A stretch of 64,000 nucleotides of DNA from Spodoptera frugiperda (taxonomy: Eukaryota; Arthropoda; Insecta; Lepidoptera; Noctuidae). The stretch covers positions 2,728,001 through 2,792,000 of the forward strand of contig NC_064213.1 in assembly GCF_023101765.2 (NCBI RefSeq). The letters are read 5' to 3'. The notes below the pieces were generated by a model, which did not search any database, was not told where the DNA came from, and worked only from the letters and a program-made list of their open reading frames with translations. The first letter of the stretch is position 1; each line of letters opens with the position of its first letter. Below, in pieces: positions 24,401 through 39,400 of this stretch. Position numbers and translations under genes: made by a program.

Positions 24401-27400
24401 TTATATATGAGGACTAGACACGAATTCAAATCGTCTGATTATTCACAATGGCCTAATCTTTGTAAAAGTAATTTAGTAGCAAGATTGTTATTGTATAATC
24501 TGTTCACGATCCTAAAATAAATTCACTGACAAACGGTGAAGGAAACCATCGTGAGGAAACCTGGGCCCTACTCCGGTTCTCGAATCCGAAGTTTCGTTTA
24601 ATTTTCGGCCGTAGGTTTTATTGATTTACTAATGAAATTACTTAAAATAACGTTTTATTTTTAATTTCATATCAAAACCTATTTATTTATCTTCATTTCA
24701 TTCGTTCATTTTTGTTCACAAAGGTTCGCAATAAATGGAATTGTAGTACGAAATTTGCGAAGTTTCGGACGAAACTTCGTTTTTCGTTGAATTAGAGTAG
24801 ACCCCGTGGGCTTATTATTTCTGACTATAAGTTTGAAAACCCGCATTGAGCAAGCTTGGTGATTAGCCCGTTGTGTTCCGGAACGCAGATCCACGCGAGA
24901 CACAATGTATTTTCTATTGTTGTCTTACATACTGGCATACGAAAGGGTAAAACCTTATCCGTGCAAGAAGAAGCCTTTTGTCAGCAGTGGCCACTTGTAG
25001 GCCGTTGATGTGAGATGTGATTAGCATTTTATCCTTTTTCTGTTCTACAAATTTCTTGTAAACCTAAAGTATGTCTAAAATAGCATCAAGTAAATAGTCT
25101 AACATAAATAAATTAAATTGTTTATCACCTTAAATGTCTCTTTTCTCTAGGTCATGCATTCATTTGTGCAGTTCATTGATACTGGAGTGCACATAATGAA
25201 CAAAACGACTTATATCACACATCACATTGATTTGCAAATAGTGACTTTATGTTATACAGTTACCTAAGGTTGATTTTTGCAAATCAAGGCTTTATTTTTT
25301 GGTATGTGATTGATCGTAGTATCTATATTCGACCTAAGTGACTTGAAATGTTGTGTTTATATTTAGTTAGTAGGTACTTTTGTTTGGTCGTCTTTTGTAT
25401 AATGTTTGTGTTCACGTGATTGATGTTGAAGGTTTTAAGGACTCGGAAAAGACGTGAGTTTATTTAAGCACGATTTATGATCTCTTTACCTAAAACCTAC
25501 GCAACTAAGTTAGGCAAAATACTATGGAAATCTATAATACAAATTTAGTATTAAAATGCTCAAATATATGTTTGTATTCACGTGATTGATGTTGAAGGTT
25601 TTAAGGACTCGGAAAAGACGTGAGTTTATTTAAGCACGATTTATGATCTCTTTACCTAATACCTACGCTACCAGGTTAGGCAAAATACTATGGAAATCTT
25701 TAATATAAATTTAGTATTAATATACTCAAATATTAAAATACAGTAATCTATGTAGATTTCAATAGTATTATAAGTAAATATAAATAATGTGTTATAAGAT
25801 TTCAATACTATTTAATAGGTCCGCATTTAGCCATCAATTCGCCTGGTAGTAAGCCATGATATGGCCAACGATAGAGCACGCCTATGTATAAGCAATTTCT
25901 TCACTTAGGACTTGAGAGTTAAAGCCACGTAAGTTGAACATTGACCATACAAAGCTCATCAATTACCCCAAAGGAGAATTAAATTCATACGACTGCCTCG
26001 TTGGTCGAGTGGTCGCAAGTGCGACTGCCGAACAAGGGGTCTCGGGTTCGATTCTCGGGTCGGGCAAAGTACTACTGGGCTTTTTTCGGATTTTCCAAAA
26101 AATTCTCGTTGGTAGTACGAAGTCTGGAATTGTGTCCAGTATATGGCAATTGGCTCACCCCCCTATTACATGGCACTTATAACACAAAGGGTGAAAAGTG
26201 GGTGTACATTGTATAGCGGTTTTACGTGCCGTAATGTGCACCTCTGCCTACCCCTTCGGGGATAAAAGGCGTGACGGTGTGTGTGTATGATAAAGAGTAT
26301 GGAGTTTACCTCCTTGTGATGTCAGCAGCAATGTTATCGAAGGCCTGGTCGTAGCACTTTAGTAAGTTGCCATCTTGCAACAGCGCGCGAATTGCAGCCC
26401 AAATTGCTTTGTTCTCATCTCTGTGAACAAAATAAAGTCGTGAATATAAAAATATTTTTAAGTGTGGTAGAGCCATGCTTCCACGGCCTCACAGAATACC
26501 GACGTGAAACAACGCTTGCGTTGTGTTTCGTTGTGTGAGTGAGGTTACCGGAGGCCCAATTCCCTTCCCAATCTTCCCCATCCCCGATTCCCGAACAACA
26601 ACCCTAAAATTCCTAACTCCCAAAAAGCCGGCAACGCACTTGTAACGCCTCTGGTGTTTCAAGTGTCCATGGGCGGCGGCGATTGCTTACCATCAGGTAA
26701 TACGTCTGCTCGATTACCGGCGTGTTTCATTAAAAAAAAAAAAAAAAAAATGCATTAATGGAATAGTCTACCTACTTATTTAGAACTAATAAAGATGATG
26801 TATTGACCATATTTGTGTTTTACAAAAATTTTATTACCATCCCGAAAGAGTCCACTGTTGGCCTATGGGTTTTCTTGACAAAACAGGGGTCTACCATAAT
26901 ATCCAGTTCCTTAGTCCTATGAATAAGGACAGTGCCAAATATATGCCGTCATTATTGAAGGGTTAGGTTTATAATATCCGGTCTCAATGAAAAACATCAC
27001 GTTCATATAACATGTAAAACACAGAGAGTAAAATCATAATAACATTTCAACTAAGATATATCACATATCTTATGATGAAGATAGGCAATCCTTTACTTCC
27101 ATACTTGGGCTAAATCGATACAAATTCGGTAGTATTATGCACCTCTAATCTATCGATAAGTAAATGGGCACTTTGTACAATGATCCTATAGTGATGTAGA
27201 ATTACATTTATCGATAAAAGCGTCTCACGCCGTCTCTTCGCGCACAATGCATGGTAGATAAGATTGTGAATAATTTATATCAATCGATTATTTGGGTTAT
27301 TGAGAGATTAGTGAAAAAGAGGTCATAAAAGTATTAATGAGATGTGCGAAACATGGATAGTCCATAATTTTTATATTTGTCATTAAAAAATAATTATAAG

Positions 27401-30400
27401 TACATTTAATACGGCCTGAAAAGCTATTATAGCAAATTAGTAGTACTATTTAATTCTCCACCACCCAGTAAAGAGGCGCGAACCACATTTTGATTTTAGA
27501 ACGGTCATAGAAGAAAAATGTTTTTAAATAAAACCACAGGCGGTTCCAACCGTGCCAGTTTGAAAATAAAATTTTAAAAATCGAACGTACCCGTGTACTG
27601 GACAGTGGCCCACAACCTTTCTATGTTGACAAAGCGGCGATTTTTCGAAGCGAGGAGGCTCTGTAGCGTAACTTTCATATACCTGTAACAACAGAAAAAA
27701 GGAATAAAAAAACTTTGTTAATAAAAATTCGAGGGCCTATGTTCGGTTGGGAACTGGCTAACTCTCTTTTGTTGCCGAGGAATTTGTAATAGACCACAGT
27801 GTATATTTGTGTTAGAAACTCTTTTCGTTTTGTTTATGTTTTTGTAGAGTGTGTGGTTCACAAAATTGTGTTTAAAATAAATTGATTTTTAATGCTACAC
27901 GGTTAATAACTTTGTTTTTGTTTTAGGTTGTACTGTTTTTACTATAAATCATATTTTGATCGTTGGCGAAGCGAAGGCTTTTATTGTGCTACGAACAAAT
28001 CTAGACTCAATTTTACTTGTGAGAATTTTTGTTAGTAGGTACGTTAGTTGTAGTAGGTAGAGTATTTGAATAACTATTGGGCATGATTTTAGATTCAACA
28101 AATTATTACGTTAATTATTATAATCAAAGTTTAAATTCTTCTAATAATTTCTACAGTCTAATCTAGCTTATCTTTCTTCGAAGTAAAATCGACGAACCTT
28201 GGCATTGCCTAAGGGTATCGATATAAAGATGATAATTTTCAATCAGTATATTCCTGGAATCGCTTCCCAGGCGATAGGGAAGAACATTTTCCTTATCCTT
28301 GTAATGTAATAAAGTTATTATTATGTGAAACCCTACCATATTTGGCATTTCTAGTAAGATGGAATCTAGAGGGTGGAAAGAGTATTTTGTATACGTACTT
28401 TGGTTTTAATGAGACATGCTTTTTAACTATTATTTTTATTTTTATTGAGATAAAAAGTATACTATCACCCAAGATAGCTCATACCCTGTCTGAATACCAA
28501 TTTTCATGAAAATCCGTTCAGTAGTTTCAGCGTGATTGACGGACTACTTTCTTATTTATAATATTAGTGTGATTTAAATAACTCATTACATTAATTAAAG
28601 TATAAAGAAAAGATCCATAATGTGATTGTGCACAGTGATAAATAAATCGGTCCTGCCTAATGCTATTACAAGTAGAAAGGTATAGATAACTTAAAAATGC
28701 TCAGAAACTCGCCTATTGAAATGTGGTCAATTCGCAACATTTTTATAGTATAGTACTGCATGATGGAAAATAGAAAGGGGTCTAGTTTAAAACGTCTTGA
28801 GCTGACCCGTAAAATGTCACGCATTAGATATGTTAAACTTTAACATCTAATCTAAACTGGATTTCCCTTTAACAGTTAAAGGGAAACCCAATTTGGTATC
28901 TGCTCTTCGTATTTGTTTTATGGTACAAAAATAAAAAAAGCTGAATATAAACTCCTTTTTGTACACACATTAAAGTACACAATGGTTTTGCATAAAGTAT
29001 TTATCAGTTTCCTTATTATTTATTGTTATTCGTTTACATAAGTTATTGAACCGATGCTACCGTCTGCCATCTGTACCGCTCATATGATCCGAGGCCGTCG
29101 CGTCTGCGGTAAACTTATGTAAACACTAGCTACTTCCGCGCGGTTTCACCCACTCTGCTCGGTTCCTATTGATCGTAGCGTGATGATTTATAGCCTATAA
29201 CCTTCCTCGATAAATACGCTATCCAACACAAAAAGAATTATTCAAATCGGACCAGTAGTTCCGGAGATTAGCGCGTTCAAACAAACAAACAAACAAACTC
29301 TTCAGCTTTATAATATTAGTATAGTATAGATTACTTGTGGAACAATTGTACCTACACTGTTAACTTAGACGTGTGTAAACTGAATAAATAAGTATGTAAA
29401 GACAACTTAAAATGACTAGATGTAGACAACACTTAACAATAAGTTACAAATAGCCTCAACATTTTTCAGTTTTTACACACTTCTTAAGGTCATATCACAC
29501 CTTCACGGCACCGCTTCAACCCAGCAATCAACATGTCATTTAAGTTTGAGCATTAAATCTTATGTCTAATGATATATTTCATAACGTCAATACAAAAAGG
29601 TTGTAAGTGCGCGGTCCGTGCGGTGACAGCGAGCTTACAGCCTTTTTGTATCTTTTCCAATGCACAAAATGTCGTGCCGTGTCCATGCCATTATTGTGTG
29701 CGTTGCGCTTAGTCCGTAATATTCTCTTTTAGGACATCTTTTATTTATCCTACAGAAACCTACTTCTGTAAATGTGTATTATTGTTTGAAAGAATCCTGA
29801 TTGCGTCCTAGTCTAGTATGTAAATCAACGGAAACCTGCTCCTAAACGGTACTTAACTTTACTCTCCATACAGCAAGATAGCTAGCAAACATTGTAACCA
29901 TAAAAGCTTTCTTCAGTAGGGCCCTATTATTTTAAGAACAGTTGTTTAGCTGGGAAGTTGAGGCATTGTGTGAGTATACACAAATATTGTGTAAAGGAAA
30001 CAATGACACATAAATTAAGATAAGTCAACACAAACACTTATTAAAGCCGCACGTGGTTTCGGCGTGTTAGAGTCGCCTGTTACACCGTTACGTAATATAT
30101 TGTTGTCAATTTTGATTTAATTATATTGGCTCGGCGATAATGTTGCGTTTTCGCTGATAATGATAGTGTTTTGTTTTATCTGAAATATTGTACTGTATTT
30201 ACTATAAGGGTTTTGATAATGAACATTACTATTAAATAGTAATGAATGAATATCTCCTATATGATCTACCTTCATTTTATGGAGATTTCATTATTTTGCT
30301 TATTAGATAGGTAATTGTGTCATTCATTCAGCTTATTATATTTAATCCTAGACATATCTCATAACTTGAATAATATAATAAATACATTAACATTTTGTAC

Positions 30401-33400
30401 TGTGTATAAAAATGAGATAAAATTAAACACTAGATACATAATAATTAATCGATCGATGCAAAAATTATATCAATATGCATGATTTTGCAGCTTAACATAG
30501 TAAAACTAATTAAAAATATCATCTCCAAATTATAAATACAAAAACGTTATCGCTGTGAACAATTTGCAATTCAACGAGGTTACATTTTATCATTAAAATG
30601 TGACCCACATTATCGGTCACACACAAGCATAATATAGTCGTAAAATTGTATTTATTAATGTGCACGGTGTGATAGAGTGACTCTATGTAAATATAAACAA
30701 AACGTTACAGGCTTTACTTTATTTGATGGATATATTCACTTTATACATGTTTATTATTGGGATTATACCATTTTTGGTGAGGTTGGGTGTTGTGCTAGCT
30801 AATGGTGGTATAGGTAAAACAATTTCAGCCAATTTATTGTTAAACTAGCTACTTCCGCGCGGTTTCACCCGCTCTGGCTCTTGGCTCTTATTGATGATAG
30901 CGTGATGTCTTATACCCTATATATATTCTAGCCTTCCTCAATAAATGTACTTCCAATACAAAAAGATTTAATCAAATCGGACCAGTAGTTCCTGAGAATA
31001 GCGCGTTCAAACAAACAAACAGACAATCAAACAAACAAACTTTTCAGCTTTATAATATTAGTATAGATTGGATCTGTTCTAAGGACGTTTTCTTGTCAAA
31101 TTATTGTAAAGAAATGAATAAGTTGTGAGTCATCGTATGATTAAGACTGTTGTTAAAACATAAATAAAACACGTCGTAAACTCAAAAATTTGTCAAGAAA
31201 AAGTATTGATTGATTGATGTATGCATCAAGATAATTCTCAGAAATCGACATGCTTGAGAATATAATCAATTTTATCGATCTGTTATAAAAGTATGTTAGC
31301 AAATTCAGACACAAAGGTACATTGACCTTGTAAAATATGACTGTATTTTGGCCACATTACTGTAAAGATGATTCATTAATTCATTGACCATCATCTCGTA
31401 ATGCATTCCTTCGATGCATTCCTCCTAATTATTATGTTATTTGTTGCATGCGAATATTACATGACCCATATAACAGGCAATTATTGGCAATAACAATGCC
31501 TTACAAGTGACATGTAATAATGAAAGACAATCAAACTATTTACCGCTTTTAACCGACTATTAATAAAAGGAGGTTCTGAATCAAACTGGACGATTCTTGT
31601 TTAATATTTGCCCATGTGATTGTAAGTGTCCAGTTTGTTACATATTTTTAATCATTGCAACTTCTACAGTATGTAAACTGGAAGCAGGTCGCTTCCAATC
31701 GCCGTATCTTTTTTTTTAGGGAGGTAAATCTTCCAATGTGGGAGTGTCAGACTCTTACTGATAAAAAACCACCCCGTTCCTACTCCTGCTTTTCAAGCCG
31801 GAGCCGCGGTAAACCCGCTAGGTAGTACGCAGCTCCGGGAAGTCATCGGGGGAGACCTATCTTCTACAGTAGACGTCGTACGACTGATATGGTGGTGAAG
31901 AAGCCCGGATCTACATGAGCGACTAACCAAAATCTGCGTTTCAGTTTTAGACGCAAGAAAAACTGTCTTGGATTTGAATCCCGTAATAAAATTTATTTAT
32001 CGTGTCTATAAATTGAATTAGATTTAAAGGACAGTGTCTTTATAAGTTCTTAATGAACGATAAATATAAAAAAATAGTACTCAATTGTTCTTTAACAATA
32101 AGATTATAAATTCATCAAAATACATGCATAAAACTGTTTCTAAGAGTAAAACGCTCCAATGATTTTATTGGCTCGCAATTATACGGTCTATTAGTTTACT
32201 ATGTATTCAATTCTTTGTTTCCAAAAATAAATTATTTATTGTAGACATATTTCTTAAATTGCTTTGTAATCAGTAAATTCTAAGTTACAATTTTATTATA
32301 ACTTTCGTGAGACATACTAAATTAATTATTACGTTTTCGGCTTACTCACGTAGAGCGATAATCGCCGCGTCGTTTGTCTCGGAATGCTCCTCATGAATAT
32401 GAGCCTCTAGCATGGCTTGAAACTAGTCGAGATCCTCGTCAAATAGTTACATGAGTAAGCCAATAACATAATAATTGTTCTATATGAACTAAAAGCAAAT
32501 GTTATACATAGAAGTATTTCAAACTTATCATTAGAACATAAGACGGGATATTTACCATGTTTATTTATGTCTATGAGTTTCCGATATATCGGCATTGTTG
32601 CAAGCGCCATGATCATTCACCACTGATCATTCGGAGTTCATCATTCATAGACATATCGACGGTTAAAAGGAAATAGGGTATAAGCGACAAATAATGAAAT
32701 GTTCAGGAGAGCCGTTTAAACTCGTCGGTCGTCGAAAGAATACTAGGAAAATGTTTTTTTTTGCTAACCCTAGCAAAATGACATTTTTGGCGTTTATACC
32801 CATAAACGCTAAAAATGTCATCGTAGAGCCATGAGAGTAAGTGCATTCGAAAGAGTGGAAAATTTTACGTAGGGTAGCATAATAAACTCATTTTTGACCA
32901 AAATGTCGCTTATACCTATTTCCTTTTAACCGTCGATATTTAAATAAACATGGTAAATATCCCGTTTTAAGTTCTAATGATAGTGTCATTGATCATGTTA
33001 GTTTAAAAACTTATATTTCAAACTTCACATAAATTGGGTAATAATGTTATTTCCTTACATTTCGTTCGATAAAGTTAGTTTGTGTGTTATTGTGTATAAT
33101 TATAATGACCTTTGCGTGCGTCATAGATATTACCGTTATGTATTAATAGTTCGGTGATAATAGAAAAAAATATTTATGTATTTTCTATTCTTTCTTTATA
33201 TTAAGAGGCACTTTTATTACCGTTTGTACTTAAGGTTTTAAACTAATATGTTTATTAAGATCAGGTTGCTTGAGCGTGATTATTATTGTGTTAGGAACAT
33301 AATAGTGTTTTATTTCATTTCTATTTATAAGTCTGAAATCGTCAACCCGTATTAAGCAAGCGTTGTGATGAATACTCACACTTTTTCCGTGTGAGAAGAG

Positions 33401-36400
33401 GCCTTAAACTAATGTTTAAGCACCTAGATCACCAATTTCTTAGGCAAGCAACCTTATATATATGGGTAAATGTATATGCACTCAAACCTCCACTTATATA
33501 TTCCTATTTTTTATTGTCTTATAAGTTTTTAAACTGACATGGTCACTAACACTATTATTAGAACTTATGACAGGATATTTACCATGTTTTTTCACTTCGA
33601 TGAGTTTCTGATATTTCGGCACTGTTGCAAGCGCCATGATCACGGATTAACTGATTTATTGTCTTGACGTCCATCCAACTAAATCTCAATTACTTAGTAA
33701 ATTCACTGACGCGAAACCGAAGGTGTCTACGGATGCTATCTTAAGTTAAACCTTCCTACATTTAAGTCTCAGAGATCTATTAGTTAAAGTGGTTTCGTTT
33801 GAAGCACATGAGTTCACTTTAATACATTTGGAAAGCTCTGAAAGGTACGTTTTGGATCGGTATCGTGTCTTCAAATGGATGGTTCAATTTGAGCCATGTC
33901 TTAAAAGGCGGACGTGTGGAATTATCCTCCATTCGTTGATTCAAAAGATTGGTTTCGTGAAGTCCGTCTTGTCTTGCTTGAAATGTAAGTAGTAGTTCTT
34001 ATTTAATTTAAGTTACGAAGTGATATTCTCAATCATCTTAATCCCTGACTCCCCAACAACCTTTAAATTCCTAACCCCCAAAAGGCGGCTGCGATTGCTT
34101 ACCACTAGGTGATCCGTCTACTCGTTTACCGGCTCAATTTAGATATTGAAATGTTATCGTGTCTTGGACAAAAAAAAACCTTATCGGGAGAAATCATGTT
34201 GTGTTACTTTTTACAGTAAACAGTATATGACACCGGTTTCTACAGCAGATATTTTATTATGTATTAAGTAAGCCTTGCATAAGTTACGTACATATAATAT
34301 GTATTACTGGTACAGGAAATTCCTTAACGGCGCATTCCAATAACTAGAGGTAGTATTTAATTTGACATAAGCTCCATACAAAATGTGTCAAAATTCTACC
34401 TCTGGTAGGCAAATCTACCGATAGGTAGGTTATTGGAATGCGCCGTAAATAAATTGTATTAAGTACGATTCAACCTGATTCAAAATTTTCTATACATACT
34501 AGCTTCTGCCCGCGACTTCGGCCGCGGAAAATTAAAAAAATTAGGGTTGTACTACGCCTAACATTTAGGGAGATGAAAAATAGATGTTGGCTGATTCTCA
34601 TAGATACCGGATAAGCACAAAAAAAACATCAAAATCGGTCAAGCCGTTTCGGAGGAGTATGGCAACGAAAACTGTGACACGAGAATTTTATATATTAGAT
34701 ATATTATTCTGAAATCTTGTATCTTTAGGAGGTAACTTCAAACAATAAGTTTCTCAATAACTGTTAACTATGTATTGTGTAGCATAGCTCGTAAATTCAC
34801 ACATCTAGACATGTCTCGGTCACTTGCTCGTCACGTGAATAATTTTGAAAGTGAATACATTACTATGTACCGTTCGGTAAGTGGCCTCGAAACTAGTTTA
34901 GCTAGGATATGCCTCTGTAACAAGGCGAGATTTATTTTTTTTACTTTCTATCTTTACTTTAGTAGAAAGTAAGTGTCGTTGTTATGTTTACTTGTGGTTT
35001 TGCAGTGCGGTTAAGCGATATGAACAGGAAAAAGAGATGGATTAATGAATGAGTCATGTTTTCATGTGTGTGATAATTTAAGTGTAGGAGAGCCATGCTT
35101 CGGCACGAATGGGCCGGCTCGACCGGAGTGATACCACGGCCTCACAGAAAACCGACGTGAAACAACGCTTGCGTTGTGTTTCGTTGTGTGAGTGAGGTTA
35201 CCGGAGGCGCAATTCCCCCCTTCCCAATCTTCCCCATCCCCGATTCCCGAACAACAACCCTTGAATTCCTAACTCCCAAAAAGCCGGTAACGCACTTGTA
35301 AGGCCTCTGGTGTGTCAAGTGTCCACGGGCGGCGGCGATTGCTTACCATCAGGTAATACGTCTGCTCGATTACCGGCGTGTTTAATAAAAAAAAAGAATA
35401 TGAATTTAGTGGAACAAGTTCAAATGGAATCAAAAATATGTTACATGCCGTGTGTGCTTCTCTAATATTCCAGAGAACATAAGTCTAGAATTCTAGATAC
35501 CTATTAAGCTTGTATTAATATCCTGTGTTATGTAAGTTGATATATGTTACATTATAATGTGGTCAATCATGGTAGTTCTGAACTGCGTAGTAGTGTTTAT
35601 GGCATGTTTATACCTACTGAGTAGTACGCATATTAAGTAACACGGGTAATGAATTCATTGAGGTAGGTGTAGTAAATAACGCAGTTTTAATGTTTGTTTG
35701 TTTGTTTTGCTGAGCAAAGTCCATTGAGGCTGTAAATTAAAGGCTAATGTTTGCATTGCTGTTGCAAAAAATAATTTTAAAGATTTCCGGATTTTATTTT
35801 TTAGGTAGGTAAGTATGTATGTAGGAAATATAAGATACTTACTTTACTTATTATTTTTTAACAGATGAGTTTGGTAACGTGTCCTATTACTTTTTTAGTT
35901 AGTTTTATTTTCTTGACGGCATTGATTATTATTTGTTTACATCTAAACTAGTCATGGGTAGGTATGTTTCGGCACGAATGGGCCGGCCCGACCGGAGTGA
36001 TACCACGGCCTCACAGAAAACCGACGTGGAACAACGCATGCGTTGTATTTCGTCGTGTGAGTGAGGTTACATTACACTTCTTCCTAATCTTCCCTAATCT
36101 AGATCTCCAACAATCTTCAAATTTTTAACCCCCAAAAAGCCGGGACGGCGTAACAAGTGCGTTACCGGTGAGGTTAACGGAGGCTCAATTCCCTTCCCAA
36201 TCTTCCCCATCCCCGATTCCCGAACAACAACCCTAAAATTCCTAACTCCCAAAAAGCCGGCAACGCACTTGTTACGCCTCTGGTGTTTCGGGTGTCCATG
36301 GGCGGCGCTAATTGCTTACCATCAGGGGATACGTCAGCTTTAATGTTTGAAGAACCTAGTAGATAATCACAAATCATATAAAATCTATGAAATAAAACAA

Positions 36401-39400
36401 CATACCTCTCTCATCATCTCAGGATCGAAGACGTACAGCACAGGCCTTGTTCTGGATGCCTTCGCCAATCGCACCAGGTCCCCATACTTATCATGAAGAC
36501 CTTCCAGCAAACCTAGTCCAACGGTGTGGTGGTAACTACCTGATGAAGGAAAATACACTTTATTAGCATGATAGGTATAAGGTGCATATTTCATTGAAGC
36601 CTAGGTACTCTAAATGGGCTTGCTTGTATGATTAGATGCGCGAATTTCATCATTATCTATAGCCTGTTAGAGTCTACTACAATGTGTCTTCTACTCTTTA
36701 AAAGAAGGTTTTATATTGGTGGCAGGCGTGTTAGACATCATTATGTTATCGTTGTATAAAAGGATTTTTAGAGAATGAAACTAAATCCTAAAATTTGTTC
36801 CATAAGGTGCAAATTTGTTTGTCATTATTTTGCATTCTGTTTTTGATAGACAGAAAATATTCAGCTGGATCTGATTTATTACTGGCCTTCAATAAGGCAT
36901 TAAAACAAAGAATCCGTTTTGAATATCGAACAATAAAAATTAAGAATCCATTAAATCAAAATGAATCACCGATGTGTTTGTACGCACTTAACTACTGAAC
37001 GGCTGTGCCAAATTCAGCATATTTTTGTGATTTTACTGGTAAAGTTTTGGAATAGCGCGCACTAGCTCTCAACAAGTATATTAAAAAACTTATGATAATC
37101 AAAATCAAAGCATTTATTTCAATTCATCCCAAATCAGGCACTTTTGAAACGTCAAATTGAATTGTCCGTCAGTGAAGCTAGGCGCTCGTTCCAAAGTGTT
37201 GCTTCGATAGTATTTATTAATGCCCAAAAATCTCTAAGGTATAAATCTATCTATACTAATATTATAAAGCTGAAGAGTTTGTTTGAACGCGCTAATCTCC
37301 GGAACTACTGGTCCTATTTGAATAATTCTTTTTGTGTTGAATAGTGCATTTATCGAGGAAGGTTATAGGCTATAAAACATAACGCTATGACCAATAGGAG
37401 CCGAGCAGAGCGGGTGAAACCGCGCGAAAGTAGCTATAATCTTATAAAGGATTCTTCATGGAAAAAATAACCGTGGCTAGACTAGAATATCTAGCGAATA
37501 TAAGTAGTGTTCAACCCTTTAACCGCCCGTGTACGTTTTTCCGTATCCCTACCACTTGTGTCATATCGCTGCGGCAGCGAACATGCATGATTTTTTCGTT
37601 CTATTCACACGATTGATCCTCATTATTTAGTGTAGATATATTTTTTTCTATTTGTAGCCGCATGCTAGAGCCACGGTAACATCATTGAAATTGAACTGGG
37701 CGCTAGCTCATGAAACAAAAAAAATAAATAAAAAAAAATAACAGAAACCAAATAAATACCTACAAGACATTACTATGTGGGTTATAATAGGCTTGGTACA
37801 AATATTCACCTAGAATAACAACTCTAGTATGAAATAGCGTAAACGATATGAACTGGAAATGAAAGTAGGCCTAAGTCTATATTTGGAAGAAGGGAAAGTA
37901 CGTCTGGGTCTGGCACCTTAGATTTATCGGTATTTAGGCTCGATAAAGTTACATAAATCCAAAGAGTAAAGTACAATATATAGAATATCTAGATAAGTTA
38001 GAATTACGCGCAGCTACTAAGACTTTGCGAGAAAAGAATAAATAGGCACTTACGATTTTTTTTTCGTGAATAAAATAAGCGTTAACATTGGCAGGCAGCG
38101 TTAAGTTTATGTTTAAAAACCGAGTTTAATCGAAATGTCGATTTTACCTGGTAAAAATATTGAAAAATACCTTTTATATGAAGTCAGTCAGTTATAAATA
38201 GAGGTTTTTCTTAAGGGGGTAAAATCATCCTATGAATTCTCCCACCTTGGGTTATGTGGGATCACTCCCACATATCAGACTCTTACTGACTAAAAACCAC
38301 CCCGTTCTTAGTCCTGCCTTTCTAGCCGGAGCCCCGGTAAACCCGCTAGGTAGTCCGCAGCTCTGGATCAGATAAATAGTGGTTAGGAACTTTAAAATAA
38401 TTTAATTATACAACTAAAATTTAGAAGCAAGCGGTAAAATATTTCTAGTTAACAAAGACTTGTAGTTTTGGCTAATTAGTTTAAATGTGACTAATTTCTC
38501 TAGAGTGCTATGAACACTTGAAAGTTATAAGCTGCCTTACATGAACATTTTATTTTTGTTTATATGGCTAGAATTAACCCGGCTAATTAATATATTTAAG
38601 TTTCCTTGCTGTTGCCGCGGCTTCAATCGCGTGGATTACGGATTTTTTACTAATAAAAGTAGCCTAAGTTACTCCGTACAGCAGCTATCTGTCAATGTAA
38701 GTCACGTCAAAATCGGTCCAGACATTTCAGAGATTAGCCAGAACAAACAAACAGACAAAAATTAAAAAAAAAATTTTTGGTGAATTAATTTGCATATAAT
38801 GCTTTATTTCTCTATTAAAATTGGAATAAAATTGAAAAAAAATAAAGTTATGCGATCCATCAATCGATTTTCGACTTCATTACAGAACAGTAAAGTTAAA
38901 AATTGTGTAAATGGAAGTTCCATGGCGGTGATCCATCAATCGATTATTGACTTAATTACAGAACAATACAGATGAAAATCGAATTTGACAAATAAGTATA
39001 ATTTGATGCTTAGGTACTTTCTGTACTTGTCCTTTTTTTTTTTTGAGGGGGGCAAATCATCCAATGACTTCTCCCGCCTTGGGCGAGGCGAGAGGGAGTG
39101 TCAGACTCTTACTGACTAAAAACCACCCCGTTCCTTCTTCTGCTTTTCGAGCCGGAGCCCCGGTAAACCCGCTAGGTAGTCCGCAGCTCCGGATTCTGTA
39201 CTTGTCCTTGGTCCTTGAATCTGTGCACAATTTAGGAGTCATTCACCCCGAACCTTAATTGATTCGATACAAACAGGACTCGGTAGTCGGTACTCGGCAC
39301 TCGATACGAAGCTGCCATTATTGAAATTTCGTTTAGCGTTATGTAAGCATCCTTATTGGAAATGGTTGCCTTAAATTATTTTTCGGGGAACCAATCAAAT

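Larger units (their letters stand above)
23674..26309 (-). other. P450 intron 5
   Basis: 2.6 kb. It holds the CTCAGAGT MITE, a family E piece at 24095-24225, a tandem duplication at 25402-25735 and a family C SINE at 25996-26290. The neighbouring intron 6 (23156-23520) is only 365 bases and empty. Confidence 0.65.
27683..36405 (-). other. P450 intron 3
   Basis: 8.7 kb, repeat-rich: an RTE-like tail (about 28470-28560), reversed family E copies (29.1 and 30.8 kb), a hairpin at 29.59 kb, family F at 31.7 kb, several MITEs between 32.3 and 34.4 kb, an RTE-like tail at 34.5 kb, and family D copies at 34.0, 35.1 and 36.0-36.3 kb. No coding exon seen. Confidence 0.65.

Noticed and set aside
24706..24903. 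65-codon minus ORF in intron 5
   Set aside because: No homology pattern, no splice context, and not in frame with the P450.
26002..26075. Second tRNA-like sequence
   Set aside because: The same reasoning applies; the body recurs at 54.6 and 61.6 kb.
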